Shown here: piece after piece, positions 46,898-56,435 of the stretch
How positions within the stretch are numbered: position 1 is the stretch's first letter
How the letters are laid out: each line of letters opens with the position of its first letter
Assembly: GCF_028683135.1 (NCBI RefSeq)
Contig: NZ_JAJUBB010000009.1
Location: 124,001-188,000 of the forward strand
From: Enterovibrio qingdaonensis
GTDB taxonomy: Bacteria; Pseudomonadota; Gammaproteobacteria; Enterobacterales; Vibrionaceae
Length of the DNA: 64,000 nucleotides
Direction of reading: 5' to 3'
The notes under the pieces: generated by a model
Seen by the model: the letters and a program-made list of their open reading frames with translations, nothing else
What the model was told of the DNA's origin: nothing
The model's database searches: none
Made by a program: the position numbers and the translations under genes

Positions 46898-48979
46898 ATG
46901 GCTTTGGACATGGACCAACTGCGCAGGATTTTCTATGAGGAGTGTCGTGAGAATTTAGAGATCCTTGAACGCGAACTGCTTGCCCTTGACCCTGACGGTG
47001 AAGTTGACCTCGAAATTATCAACACAATCTTCCGAGCCGCTCACTCAATCAAAGGGGGTGGTGCGACTTTCAACCTCAATGAAATCAGTCAGTTTACACA
47101 TGTCATGGAGACATTGCTGGATGAAGCGAGGGAAGGTAAGAGACGTTTAGATGCTGATACTATTGATCTTCTGCTGAAGGGCGGAGACTGCATTAACAGT
47201 ATGCTGGTTGCTTATGAGACCGACAGCGATTTTGACCACGGTCTCCGAGATGCGCTAACAGAGAAACTCAATCAGTTGCTAGAGGGTAACGCCGGAGAGA
47301 GTGAACCTGCGTCATCTGCGAACACCGAAGAACCGGAAGACTCCGGATCTGACAGTGAAGGCGATTGGCTCGTCCACTTTATCCCTCATCGAGATATGTT
47401 CTTCTCGGGTAACGATCCAGTCCGTATTTTGCGAGAAGTCTTTGGTCTTGGTGTTCATTGCGATATCGAGTGCATCACAGACGCTTTGCCTACGTTAAGC
47501 GAACTCGAACCTGAGATGTGTTACCTCAGTTGGCGAATTACGATTGATGGCCATGCTGATCGTGCATTGATCGAAGAGATTTTTGAATGGGTTGAAGATG
47601 AGTGTGATCTGCACATTTCAAAAGTCGAGAATGAAAAGACAACCTCGAAAACGGAGCCGGAGGCTGCAGCACCAACTGAAGACGCGTCCAAAGCCAGTGC
47701 GCCCACGAGTCAAGATAAACCGGTACCCGCAACGCCAAAAGTACCATCAAAACAGACACCGTCAAAAGCCGATGCAGTGTCTTCTATTCGTGTTGAGATC
47801 GATAAAGTCGACAATCTTATTAACCTTGTCGGCGAGTTAGTGATAACCCAGTCGATGCTGACAGAGTTGAGCCAAAACTTTTCTGAGAGCAAGTTAGAGC
47901 GATTGCAAGCTGGGTTGGATCAACTCCTCCAAAATACCAAGGAACTTCAGGAGAGCGTGTTAAATATCCGCATGCTGCCCATCAGCTTCGCATTTAATCG
48001 ATTCCCTCGTCTTATTCGTGACTTGTCATCCCAACTGGGTAAAACCGTCGAGTTAGTTATTGAGGGTGAGCATACGGAGCTTGATAAAACGGTTCTTGAA
48101 CGAATTACAGATCCGCTTGTTCATCTGGTCCGAAACGCTGTCGATCATGGTTTAGAGTCGCCAGATACGCGCATCGAAAAAGGGAAGTGTGAAACAGGGC
48201 GGGTATCTCTCACTGCGTTTCATCAAGGGGGCTCAATTGTCATTGAAGTACGCGATGATGGCGCGGGCCTAAACAAAGAAAAAGTCTGGAAAAAAGCAAT
48301 CGAGAAAGGTTTGCTGCATCATGAAACTGCCCTCGATGACCTCTCTGACCATCAAGTCTATAACCTGATATTTGCGCCTGGCTTCTCTACGGCCGAGCAA
48401 GTGTCAGATGTGTCTGGCCGTGGTGTTGGCATGGACGTGGTTAAGCGAAATATTGAAGATCTCGGCGGCCATATTGAAGTGGATTCTGAGCCTAATGTGG
48501 GCAGTGTGTTCCGTATTAGTTTGCCGCTCACGTTAGCCATTTTGGATGGGCAGTTGGTGAAACTCGCTGATCAAGTGTTCGTGGTTCCTCTTATTTCCAT
48601 CATTGAGTCCATTCAAATCGAATCTGAGCGCGTGATCGTGGCGACTGGAGGCGTAGAACTCTATAGGTTGCGTGACGAAAATATCCCTATCCTTCGCTTA
48701 AAAGAAGAATTTAGCTTAGGTGAAACCGGCGCACTCGATAAGCAGCTTCTGTGTTTAGTGGAAGCGGGCGGCAACCGTATTGGTTTGCTTCTAGATGAAA
48801 TGCTAGGGCAGCAACAAGTTGTGATTAAAAGCCTTGAATCAAATTACACACGTGTAAATGGCATTTCAGGCGCAACAATCCTTGGTGATGGTTCAGTTTC
48901 TCTGATCCTCGACGTGCAAGGTCTGATGACGGGTTTCTTAAGCCGAGTTGGCGAAACCAATAGTCACATAGCAGCGTAA
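46898..48979 (+). CDS. cheA: Chemotaxis histidine kinase CheA
   Basis: A 693-residue CheA. P1 carries the phosphorylated His49 in AAHSIKGGG. A P2-like CheY-docking domain (about 150-245, GDWLVHFIPHRDMFF onward) is set off by acidic and Pro/Lys linkers. The dimerisation helices begin at RVEIDKVDNLINLVGELV. The ATPase has HLVRNAVDHGLE, DDGAGL and GRGVGMDVV. The CheW-like regulatory domain fills the last 140 residues. It forms the core of this chemosensory system with the two CheW proteins and the PAS receptor. Confidence 0.95.
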   Translation: MALDMDQLRRIFYEECRENLEILERELLALDPDGEVDLEIINTIFRAAHSIKGGGATFNLNEISQFTHVMETLLDEAREGKRRLDADTIDLLLKGGDCINSMLVAYETDSDFDHGLRDALTEKLNQLLEGNAGESEPASSANTEEPEDSGSDSEGDWLVHFIPHRDMFFSGNDPVRILREVFGLGVHCDIECITDALPTLSELEPEMCYLSWRITIDGHADRALIEEIFEWVEDECDLHISKVENEKTTSKTEPEAAAPTEDASKASAPTSQDKPVPATPKVPSKQTPSKADAVSSIRVEIDKVDNLINLVGELVITQSMLTELSQNFSESKLERLQAGLDQLLQNTKELQESVLNIRMLPISFAFNRFPRLIRDLSSQLGKTVELVIEGEHTELDKTVLERITDPLVHLVRNAVDHGLESPDTRIEKGKCETGRVSLTAFHQGGSIVIEVRDDGAGLNKEKVWKKAIEKGLLHHETALDDLSDHQVYNLIFAPGFSTAEQVSDVSGRGVGMDVVKRNIEDLGGHIEVDSEPNVGSVFRISLPLTLAILDGQLVKLADQVFVVPLISIIESIQIESERVIVATGGVELYRLRDENIPILRLKEEFSLGETGALDKQLLCLVEAGGNRIGLLLDEMLGQQQVVIKSLESNYTRVNGISGATILGDGSVSLILDVQGLMTGFLSRVGETNSHIAA

Positions 48980-48990
48980 GGGGAGAAACC

Positions 48991-49497
48991 ATGACGGATC
49001 AAGTCATTGTGGCAACCGAGTCAACAGGCAGTGTTGATGCGGGAGATGAGCGCCTAAAAGGGTCCGACTTCCTCAGTTTTGATTTGGCGCATGAATTATA
49101 CGGTGTTGATATTAAAGCGGTTGAGGAAATACGCGTGTGGGAGACCCCCACCATTATACCGCGTGCCCCAGAGTTCATTTTAGGGGTTATCAATTTGCGA
49201 GGAATGATCGTTCCCATTATGGACCTTCGCTTACGTTTCAACATAGGAACGATTGAATACCTTCCGACCACTGTAGTGCTCATTCTGAAGTCGAGTGAAA
49301 ACGTAGGTGGAAGAATGATGGGGGTTGTTGTGGATGCTGTGTCAGATGTCATTGACATGGGAAACAACAATTTAATGCCACCGATAGGAGATTCAGACGT
49401 GATGCCTTTCGTGAGTGGCTTGCTCAATGTTGATGCACAGGTGATGAGCCTATTAGATGTTGATTCATTACTCAATATCGAAGGCTTGGTGCACTAG
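48991..49497 (+). CDS. cheW: Chemotaxis adaptor CheW (first copy)
   Basis: A 168-residue single CheW domain with FDLAHELYGVDIKAVEEIR, the GVINLRGMIVPIMDLRLRF block and VVDAVSDVIDM. It links receptors to CheA. An N-terminal stretch of about 25 residues precedes the fold. It lies 9 bases before a second cheW of clearly different sequence, so the two are probably not interchangeable; one may favour the soluble PAS receptor and the other the small membrane receptor (inference). Confidence 0.94.
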   Translation: MTDQVIVATESTGSVDAGDERLKGSDFLSFDLAHELYGVDIKAVEEIRVWETPTIIPRAPEFILGVINLRGMIVPIMDLRLRFNIGTIEYLPTTVVLILKSSENVGGRMMGVVVDAVSDVIDMGNNNLMPPIGDSDVMPFVSGLLNVDAQVMSLLDVDSLLNIEGLVH

Positions 49498-49506
49498 GGG
49501 GCAACG

Positions 49507-49980
49507 ATGGCAGATGAAATTAAAGAGTTCCTCAGTTTTCTTATTGATGGTGAGGAGTATGGCGTCAACATTTTGGACGTCAAAGAAGTGAGAGGTTGGT
49601 CTGACGTAAGAAAGTTACCGAACAGTGAGAGTTACCTGTTAGGTGTACTGGAACTGAGGGGGGAGTACATCCCGATCGTTGACCTCAGGCAGCGCTTTAG
49701 TATGGATGCCGCCACGTTGAGCAAAACAACGGTGGTTGTGATTGTGAGAAATGTCAGTGGGCAATCCCTTGGCATTATTGTCGATGCAGTAGCAGAGGTA
49801 TATCAGCTTTCGACAACACAAATTAAATCAGCACCTGGTTATGTGAAAATTGATGAGCGGTTTATTGAAGGTATCGCGTCAGTAGACAGTAAACATGTTG
49901 TGCTGATTAAACTAGAAAGACTTTTTGATTTTGACGAGTTGCATGAAGTAGCGCAGCCAGACTTGGTTAGCGAGGGTTGA
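49507..49980 (+). CDS. cheW: Chemotaxis adaptor CheW (second copy)
   Basis: A 157-residue CheW domain beginning near [21 protein letters not shown], with [19 protein letters not shown] and [13 protein letters not shown]. The middle motif has ELRGEYIP rather than NLRGMIVP in the upstream copy. It overlaps or abuts the receptor gene. V. cholerae cluster III also has two cheW genes at this position. Confidence 0.94.
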   Translation: MADEIKEFLSFLIDGEEYGVNILDVKEVRGWSDVRKLPNSESYLLGVLELRGEYIPIVDLRQRFSMDAATLSKTTVVVIVRNVSGQSLGIIVDAVAEVYQLSTTQIKSAPGYVKIDERFIEGIASVDSKHVVLIKLERLFDFDELHEVAQPDLVSEG

Positions 49981-49985
49981 GGATT

Positions 49986-52370
49986 ATGTCCTGGTGGAAT
50001 AAAAGTAAGGTAGCTATATCTGAAAACACACAAGAAGATCAGGGTTTAAAGGCGCATATTGTATCTGCTCTGGATACGGCTCAGACCGCGCTGATGATGG
50101 TGGATCGTGATTTTAAAGTGTTCTACGTTAACAAAAAATCAATGGAGCTGCTGAAAGTACACGAGCAGTTGTTCCGGACTAAGTGGCCGAGCTTTCGCGC
50201 GGAGAAAGATTGGATTGTTGGTAACTGTATCGACATGTTCCATGCCAACCCAAGTCATCAAAGGCAGATGTTGTCTAATCCCGCCAATTTACCGCATGAA
50301 ACCATCATACAAGTCGACGACGTATCATTGCGCCTCGTTGTGGGTGCCGTCGTCGATGATAACGGAGACTACGTTGGCAACACCTTAGAGTGGGATGATG
50401 TGACCGCCCAACTCAAGGCGGATAATGAGCGGGCGCGCCTGCAGGCGGCAGTCGATCAATCGTTAACCGCAATGGTATTGATCGATAGGGATTTTCATAT
50501 CACGTACGTGAATGAAGAGACCATTAAGCTGTTTGACAAACATCAGGGCTCCTTCCGTCAAATCTGGCCCGGATTTAATGCGACCGAAGAATGGTTGATG
50601 GGACGCTGTATCGATGAGTTCCATAAGAACCCAGCGCATCAGCGCCAACTTCTGTCGAACCCTGCGAATCTGCCATACAAAACAGACATAACAGTTGCAG
50701 ACCTCATTATTGAGCTGAATGTGGCGGCTATCACGGATGCAAAAGGTAACTACATCGGAAACAGCCTCGAATGGCGTGATGTAACAGAAGAGCGAGCTCG
50801 AGATATCCAAGTGGGACGTCTTGTTTCGGCCGTTGAAGGTATGACGACCAATATCATGATGGCGGATAAAGAAGGCAATATTACCTACTACAATCCGGCG
50901 TTGAAGAAACTCCTATCCAGCCGTGAAGATGAGCTTAGAAAGTTCTTCCCAGGGTTTAAAGCGGATGATCTCGTAGGGAAAAACTTCGATATTTTCCACA
51001 AAAATCCGTCGCATCAACGCTCAATCATCGCAAACCCTGATCGCCTGCCTTACACAGCACAGATAAAAGTTGGTGAACTGGAGTTTGAACTGACGTGTAT
51101 AGCCATGTACGACGCAGTCGGCGGTTACGTTGGACCAGCATTGCAATGGGAAGATATTACCGAGCAAATGCAAGGCCAACGTGATGTGGAAGGTTTGATT
51201 GCAGATGCATCTCAAGGTCGTTTGGGTAGCCGAATGGATGCTACAAAATACTCAGGTTTTATGTCCAATCTGAGTGAGGGCGTTAATGGCTTACTAGACA
51301 GCATTGTCGGGCCGTTAAATAACTGCAAAGAAGTGATGTCCAGTGTATCTACCGGCGACTTGAGAGTGAGTATGCCGGACCATTACCAAGGCGACTTCGC
51401 CGATCTAAGTAGTGCTGTAAATACATCGATCATCAATTTACGAGATATGGTCGAGAAGATCACTGCGTCATCAACGCGTGTGGCGTCAGCCTCCGGAGAG
51501 ATTGCAGAAGGGAATACCGATCTCAGTGAACGTACTGAGGAACAGGCTGCAAGTTTGGAAGAAACCGCAGCAAGTATGGAGGAGATGACCTCCACGGTTA
51601 AACAAAATGCGGACAGTGCTGAAGCGGCTAATCGCTTATCACAGAATGCCAGTGGTAAAGCAGAAAAAGGCGGGGAAGTTGTTAAGCAAACTGTCTCTGC
51701 CATGGGTGAAATCAACAAAGCCAGTAAACGTATCGCTGACATCATCAGTGTTATTGATGAGATTGCATTCCAAACCAACCTTCTTGCGCTTAATGCGGCC
51801 GTTGAAGCAGCGCGAGCGGGTGAGCAGGGCCGTGGCTTTGCCGTTGTTGCTGGTGAGGTTCGTAACCTCGCTCAGCGCAGTGCGGGTGCAGCAAAAGAAA
51901 TCAAAGACCTGATTAAAGACAGCGTAGATAAGGTGTCAGAAGGGTCTCGTTTGGTTGATGAATCAGGTGAGATGCTCAATGAAATTGTCACCGCTGTGGG
52001 TGAAGTGACTAACCTGATTGGAAAGATTAACTCTGCCAGCCAAGAGCAAGCCGCAGGTATAGATGAAATATCTAAAGCTGTGGTGAAGATGGATGAAATG
52101 ACGCAACAAAATGCCGCCTTGGTTGAAGAGGCATCAGCGGCGAGTCAATCGTTGCGAGATGAAGGTAGTGAACTCATTAATTTGATTAGCTTCTTCCAAG
52201 TAGACGGTGTTAGTGCGGGCTCTGTGCCGATGAGAAATACTGAGCTCAAGAGCTATAAAGCACCGTCTAAAGCGCCATCTAGATCACCTGCTCCACCTCC
52301 AGCAGCCACTAAGAACGTAGCAAACGGTAACTCTATGTCCATGTCTGATGATGACTGGGAGGAGTTCTAA
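49986..52370 (+). CDS. Soluble three-PAS chemoreceptor with C-terminal WEEF (Aer2/McpB/DosM-like)
   Basis: A 794-residue cytoplasmic chemoreceptor with no membrane segment. Three PAS domains lie at about 25-140, 150-268 and 275-392. Each has an FH(K/A)NP(S/A)HQ segment (His86, His213, His338) and ends LEWxDVT-like. HAMP-like sequence follows (about 395-510), then a signalling domain with [20 protein letters not shown] and a Pro-rich linker before the tail DDDWEEF. In P. aeruginosa Aer2/McpB a similar His in PAS binds heme and senses O2, and the C-terminal WEEF binds CheR2. DosM of V. cholerae cluster III is the closest analogue I know of. ATG 49986 is chosen; a TTG three codons upstream overlaps cheW. 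Confidence 0.92.
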   Translation: MSWWNKSKVAISENTQEDQGLKAHIVSALDTAQTALMMVDRDFKVFYVNKKSMELLKVHEQLFRTKWPSFRAEKDWIVGNCIDMFHANPSHQRQMLSNPANLPHETIIQVDDVSLRLVVGAVVDDNGDYVGNTLEWDDVTAQLKADNERARLQAAVDQSLTAMVLIDRDFHITYVNEETIKLFDKHQGSFRQIWPGFNATEEWLMGRCIDEFHKNPAHQRQLLSNPANLPYKTDITVADLIIELNVAAITDAKGNYIGNSLEWRDVTEERARDIQVGRLVSAVEGMTTNIMMADKEGNITYYNPALKKLLSSREDELRKFFPGFKADDLVGKNFDIFHKNPSHQRSIIANPDRLPYTAQIKVGELEFELTCIAMYDAVGGYVGPALQWEDITEQMQGQRDVEGLIADASQGRLGSRMDATKYSGFMSNLSEGVNGLLDSIVGPLNNCKEVMSSVSTGDLRVSMPDHYQGDFADLSSAVNTSIINLRDMVEKITASSTRVASASGEIAEGNTDLSERTEEQAASLEETAASMEEMTSTVKQNADSAEAANRLSQNASGKAEKGGEVVKQTVSAMGEINKASKRIADIISVIDEIAFQTNLLALNAAVEAARAGEQGRGFAVVAGEVRNLAQRSAGAAKEIKDLIKDSVDKVSEGSRLVDESGEMLNEIVTAVGEVTNLIGKINSASQEQAAGIDEISKAVVKMDEMTQQNAALVEEASAASQSLRDEGSELINLISFFQVDGVSAGSVPMRNTELKSYKAPSKAPSRSPAPPPAATKNVANGNSMSMSDDDWEEF

Positions 52371-52372
52371 GA

Positions 52373-53224
52373 GTGAGTGCGATAGAGGCTTTGAGTCAAA
52401 TCGAGGAGCAGCGTGAATTTGAATTTACGCTAGAAGATTTCAAGCACATACAGGAGTTTATGCTCAAGGAGACAGGAATTTCCTTGTCTGAGCGTAAAAC
52501 GTCAATGGTGTATGGTCGCTTGGCAAGACGTCTTCGACGAACTGGGTTAGATAACTTCAAAGCTTACTTTGATCGAGTTAGCTCTGATTTGGATGAGCGC
52601 GTTGCATTTATTAACGCGCTTACCACAAATAAAACTCAGTTTTTCCGCGAAAAGCACCATTTTGACTTTTTGTCCAACGTATTGGTACCAGAGTGGCAGC
52701 AAGAAAAAAGGAAGCGAATTCGCCTTTGGTCAGCTGGCTGCTCGACAGGGGAAGAACCCTATACCATTGCCTCTACGCTCGCTGTTAGCGGTCTACTGAG
52801 CCCCAGCTATGACTGCAAAATACTCGCAACGGATTTAGATACACAAGTTCTCGACGTCGCGAAAAATGGCACATATGGCATTGACGTGACAAAAGTGATC
52901 CCTGAACAAATGCTGAGGCATGGTTTTATTCGAGGAAGAGGAACAAAACAAGAACTATTAAAAGCCAAGCCTTTGCTGCAGAAGGCTATCTCATTTAAGC
53001 AACTAAATCTCACAATGCCTTGGCCTCATAAAGGGCCGTTAGACGTGATTTTTTGCCGAAATGTCATGATTTATTTTGAAAAAGATATGCAACAGCAGCT
53101 TATCTACAGGTTCTGGGAAATGCTACGAAGTGGTGGCGTTCTCTTTATTGGGCACTCGGAAAGCATCGGTGAAATGGGCAACCGATTTGAGAATCTAGGG
53201 CAGACAATGTTTCGCAAACCCTAG
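52373..53224 (+). CDS. cheR: Chemotaxis protein methyltransferase CheR
   Basis: CheR methylates receptor glutamates using S-adenosylmethionine. The 283-residue protein has an N-terminal helical domain (about 15-85) and a methyltransferase domain with LWSAGCSTGEEPYTIAS (SAM-binding) and VIFCRNVMIYFE. It begins at GTG with AGGAG 8 bases upstream, the site lying inside the receptor gene's last codons. It follows a receptor whose WEEF tail is a probable tether for it. Confidence 0.94.
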   Translation: MSAIEALSQIEEQREFEFTLEDFKHIQEFMLKETGISLSERKTSMVYGRLARRLRRTGLDNFKAYFDRVSSDLDERVAFINALTTNKTQFFREKHHFDFLSNVLVPEWQQEKRKRIRLWSAGCSTGEEPYTIASTLAVSGLLSPSYDCKILATDLDTQVLDVAKNGTYGIDVTKVIPEQMLRHGFIRGRGTKQELLKAKPLLQKAISFKQLNLTMPWPHKGPLDVIFCRNVMIYFEKDMQQQLIYRFWEMLRSGGVLFIGHSESIGEMGNRFENLGQTMFRKP

Positions 53225-53254
53225 TTGGCATTTAGAACTGGTAACGAGCTTAAT

Positions 53255-53896
53255 ATGCACAAAATCCTGGAGCTTACCGGGTGTCCGATAGGTGCTGGCG
53301 CGAGACGTTTCTTTCACCCCGGTAAGCAAATGATGATGGTGAAAATCCAGCCTGGTGAAGTCTATGTGACATCAGAACGCGAATTGATTTCCACGGGACT
53401 GGGGTCTTGTATATCAGCCTGTGTGTGGGATCCATTTATTGAACTGGGTGGCATGAATCACTTTATGTTGCCGTTCGGTGATGCAGACGACATTGAAGGC
53501 TGGAACCCGACTCAGTGGCGTTCCAACGCCGCGAGATATGGCAATTATGCGATGGAGCTGCTCATTAATACCATGATCCAGCAAGGTGCCGTCAAAAGCC
53601 GCTTGAGGGTGAAATTGTTTGGTGGCGGCATGGTTATGGGAAAACAAGCAGCTATTGGTGAAAAGAACATTCAGTTCATTAGAAACTATGTAGAAAGTGA
53701 AGGGCTCACACTTGTTGGTGAAGATTTGGGTACGGAATTTCCGAGGAAGGTTGTTTTTGATCCGATAACTGGTAAGGCCTGGGTGAAGAAATTGAGAGGC
53801 TATCGTGGAGAAGTAGAAGCCGAAGAAAGCAACTACAAACGTCGTCTTGTCCGTGAAGCGAAACGTGATGACGATGATAACGCGGAGCTATTTTAA
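53255..53896 (+). CDS. cheD: Receptor glutamine deamidase CheD
   Basis: CheD deamidates receptor glutamines. A 213-residue form from ATG 53255 is chosen; a TTG ten codons earlier would lengthen it. The catalytic Cys (about residue 52) is in [13 protein letters not shown] and the His (about 69) is in GGMNHFMLP, 17 residues apart as in known CheD. The distal motif [11 protein letters not shown] is also typical. The C terminus is unusual: a charged stretch then DDDDNAELF, resembling the end of the downstream small receptor (GDIELF). It overlaps cheB by one base. Confidence 0.92.
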   Translation: MHKILELTGCPIGAGARRFFHPGKQMMMVKIQPGEVYVTSERELISTGLGSCISACVWDPFIELGGMNHFMLPFGDADDIEGWNPTQWRSNAARYGNYAMELLINTMIQQGAVKSRLRVKLFGGGMVMGKQAAIGEKNIQFIRNYVESEGLTLVGEDLGTEFPRKVVFDPITGKAWVKKLRGYRGEVEAEESNYKRRLVREAKRDDDDNAELF

Positions 53897-54939
53897 TGGC
53901 CAAAAAGGTACATAAAGTACTGATTGTTGATGACTCTGCAGTTTTTAGAGCATTGCTCAGTGAAATCGTTGATTCTGATCCTAATTTAGAGGTTGTCGGT
54001 GTTGCCGTCGATCCCTACGAGGCCAGAGACAAAATAAAGAAGCTAAAACCGGATGTGATAACGCTGGACATTGAAATGCCAAAGATGGATGGCGTCCAGT
54101 TTCTTCGAAACCTTATGCGTTTACATCCTATGCCAGTAGTCATGATATCAACGCTTACGCAGCACGGAGCAGAAGCAACGCTTGCTGCACTCGATATTGG
54201 GGCTGTCGATTACTTTCCAAAACCAACAGAGAATGTGGCCTCAGAAATGGGGGCTTATCGTCAACTCGTCATTGAAAAGGTCAAAATGGCTGCGACGGCG
54301 AACATTGCAGGTGCAACTCACCATTCACCGAAAGAAATTAGTGTGTCTGGGCGCCAATTCAAATCTGACTATGACGTGATTGCAATTGGTGCATCCACAG
54401 GTGGTACGGAAGCCATTCGAAATGTGCTCGAAGCCCTTCCAGAGATGATGCCGCCAATTGTCATTACTCAACATATCAAGGCGGTATTCAGTAAATCCTT
54501 TGCTGAGCGTCTTAACCGCATTTCAAAACTACATGTCGAGGAACTGTCTACTGATAGAGCACCACTCGTTAGCGGACGCGTTTACGTGGCACCGGGTGAT
54601 TTTCATATTCGAGTGGTTAAGCGAGGCGGACAATATTACTGCGAACGTGATGATGGCGAGCCTGTTCATCGTCATAAACCCTCTGTCGATGTGATGTTCT
54701 CATCCGTTGCCATCGCCGCGGGTAGCCGTTGTTTTAGTATTCTGTTAACCGGCATGGGAAAAGATGGGGCTCAGGGCATGTTAGAAATGCGCGACGCTGG
54801 TGGTTTGACTGTCGCTCAGGACGAGAAAAGTTCAGTGGTTTGGGGAATGCCTCGTGCGGCAGTGGAATTAGAAGCTGCGCAACATGTTATGCCATTGGAT
54901 AAAGTCGCTACTTACCTAGTAGGTAAAGTCTATGGGTAA
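53896..54939 (+). CDS. cheB: Protein-glutamate methylesterase CheB
   Basis: CheB removes methyl groups from receptors and is activated by phosphorylation. The receiver domain (about 1-125) has Asp58 in [13 protein letters not shown]. The methylesterase domain (about 155-347) has the catalytic Ser in [12 protein letters not shown], His in [17 protein letters not shown] and Asp in [12 protein letters not shown]. The 347-residue length is normal. It overlaps the next receptor gene by 8 bases. Confidence 0.95.
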   Translation: MAKKVHKVLIVDDSAVFRALLSEIVDSDPNLEVVGVAVDPYEARDKIKKLKPDVITLDIEMPKMDGVQFLRNLMRLHPMPVVMISTLTQHGAEATLAALDIGAVDYFPKPTENVASEMGAYRQLVIEKVKMAATANIAGATHHSPKEISVSGRQFKSDYDVIAIGASTGGTEAIRNVLEALPEMMPPIVITQHIKAVFSKSFAERLNRISKLHVEELSTDRAPLVSGRVYVAPGDFHIRVVKRGGQYYCERDDGEPVHRHKPSVDVMFSSVAIAAGSRCFSILLTGMGKDGAQGMLEMRDAGGLTVAQDEKSSVVWGMPRAAVELEAAQHVMPLDKVATYLVGKVYG

Positions 54940-56104
54940 TTCTAAATTTAGATCGTTTGTTGCGCTGCTTGCTGTTGCTGCAGCTTGTGGGCCACTTTGG
55001 GTTGAGCTATCAGCAGTTACCTTGTCTTCATCCTTGTCGGTAACCCTTCTTATATTTTTTCTTTGGCGCCAACCACAAGGGCTTAGTAGGGCGGTTGCAG
55101 CCTCTTCTGAGGCAAGCACTCAAGAAGATGCGGATGTGAATTATGAATCCACGGCCATTTTGCGGAAAATTCATAGCATCTTAAATTTAGAGCTAATTCC
55201 TATTCGAGAGCAGTTAGATAGGCAGCAAGAGGTTATTGAAAACTCGGTTAATAACCTCAACTCCAGCTTTTTTGGTATGGAAAAAGCGGTAAGCAAGCAA
55301 GCCGAGCTTTCTCGTCACATGATACAGGACCTACTTAACAATGATGAAAGCGAATACAGCCTGACGAAAGTTCTGCCTGAAACTGAGCAGGCTATTGATA
55401 CCTACATCGATATTTTGGTGCAGGTGTCTGAAAAGAGTATCAGTGCTATTCACATCATTCACGACATGTCCTCCAAACTCAACGCGGTATTTAAGCTGCT
55501 TGACCAGGTTCAGGCGATGTCTGATCAAACGAACTTACTTGCGTTAAATGCCGCGATAGAGGCTGCGCGGGCAGGGGAATATGGTCGCGGATTTGGTGTT
55601 GTAGCGGCAGAAGTGAGGGATCTGGCAAATCGAGCAACAGATCTTAACAGCCAAATACACAGAGACATCAATCTAGCTCAGGATGCAATGAAGCAAACTA
55701 ACGCAATTGTTGGGGAAATAGCGACATTGGATATGACGGCAGCGATAGAGTCGAAAACGCGGATTGAAGAGCTTTTGAAAGGTGTGCAGTCGGTGAATAT
55801 GGAAGTGACCGAAGAAATTGCGCATGTCACCGAACAAGGTGACGTCGTTCGAGGTGAAGTTGGTAAAAGTATTCAAGGTCTTCAGTTTGCCGATATCGTG
55901 GCTCAACAAGGACAACATGTGCTAGCTAACCTTCATATTTTAGAAGACCTCAATGAACTCATTATGGGTAAGTTGCAAGAAGAGCACGTTGATTGGGTGG
56001 CGTTACATAAAGCAGTAGATGAAATTGAAGAGATGGCAGGCTCTGCTGAGCGTGCCCCGGCTAAACAAATGTCTGCCGAAGAAGGCGACATCGAACTGTT
56101 TTAG
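54932..56104 (+). CDS. Short membrane chemoreceptor (DosN-like)
   Basis: A 390-residue receptor-like protein. Two close N-terminal membrane segments (about 7-24 and 29-45) leave almost no periplasmic loop, so it probably senses from the cytoplasm or membrane. The signalling hairpin [20 protein letters not shown] is intact, but the arms are shorter than in ordinary receptors and the HAMP domain is not evident. The C terminus is GDIELF after an acidic stretch. It matches the position of the second MCP (DosN) in V. cholerae cluster III. It overlaps cheB by 8 bases. Confidence 0.86.
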   Translation: MGNSKFRSFVALLAVAAACGPLWVELSAVTLSSSLSVTLLIFFLWRQPQGLSRAVAASSEASTQEDADVNYESTAILRKIHSILNLELIPIREQLDRQQEVIENSVNNLNSSFFGMEKAVSKQAELSRHMIQDLLNNDESEYSLTKVLPETEQAIDTYIDILVQVSEKSISAIHIIHDMSSKLNAVFKLLDQVQAMSDQTNLLALNAAIEAARAGEYGRGFGVVAAEVRDLANRATDLNSQIHRDINLAQDAMKQTNAIVGEIATLDMTAAIESKTRIEELLKGVQSVNMEVTEEIAHVTEQGDVVRGEVGKSIQGLQFADIVAQQGQHVLANLHILEDLNELIMGKLQEEHVDWVALHKAVDEIEEMAGSAERAPAKQMSAEEGDIELF

Positions 56105-56112
56105 GAGGCGGT

Positions 56113-56412
56113 ATGGCCATTAGTCGAGAAATGAGAAATGACGGCAAGTCGATTGTAATTCATGTGAACGGGCAGTTTGATTTCAGCGTAGTTCAAGAGT
56201 TCAGAGATGCTTATCAAGACTGCAAGGGAAAAGACGTCATTATTGATTTCCGAGGAACAGAGTACATCGACAGTGCAGGGTTAGGGATGCTGCTTAATAT
56301 GCAAACCTTCCTGAAAAAAAATGAAGGGGATATCAGGCTAATCAATACAATGCCTCAGATTAAGCGTGTGCTAGTTATTGCTCGCTTTGAGAAAAAGTTC
56401 CTTATTGAATAA
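56113..56412 (+). CDS. STAS-domain anti-sigma-factor-antagonist-like protein with conserved serine
   Basis: A 99-residue single STAS domain similar to HsbA/SpoIIAA antagonists. The phosphorylation motif is intact: EYIDSAGLGMLL, with Ser in D-S-A-G. The next gene encodes a fused PP2C phosphatase and serine kinase, so the two should form a partner switch: the kinase phosphorylates and the phosphatase dephosphorylates this Ser. A GGAGG-type site precedes the ATG. The downstream target (sigma factor, cyclase or other enzyme) is not in the window. Confidence 0.9.
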   Translation: MAISREMRNDGKSIVIHVNGQFDFSVVQEFRDAYQDCKGKDVIIDFRGTEYIDSAGLGMLLNMQTFLKKNEGDIRLINTMPQIKRVLVIARFEKKFLIE

Positions 56413-56435
56413 TGGCTAAATAAGGGGGATAGCGA

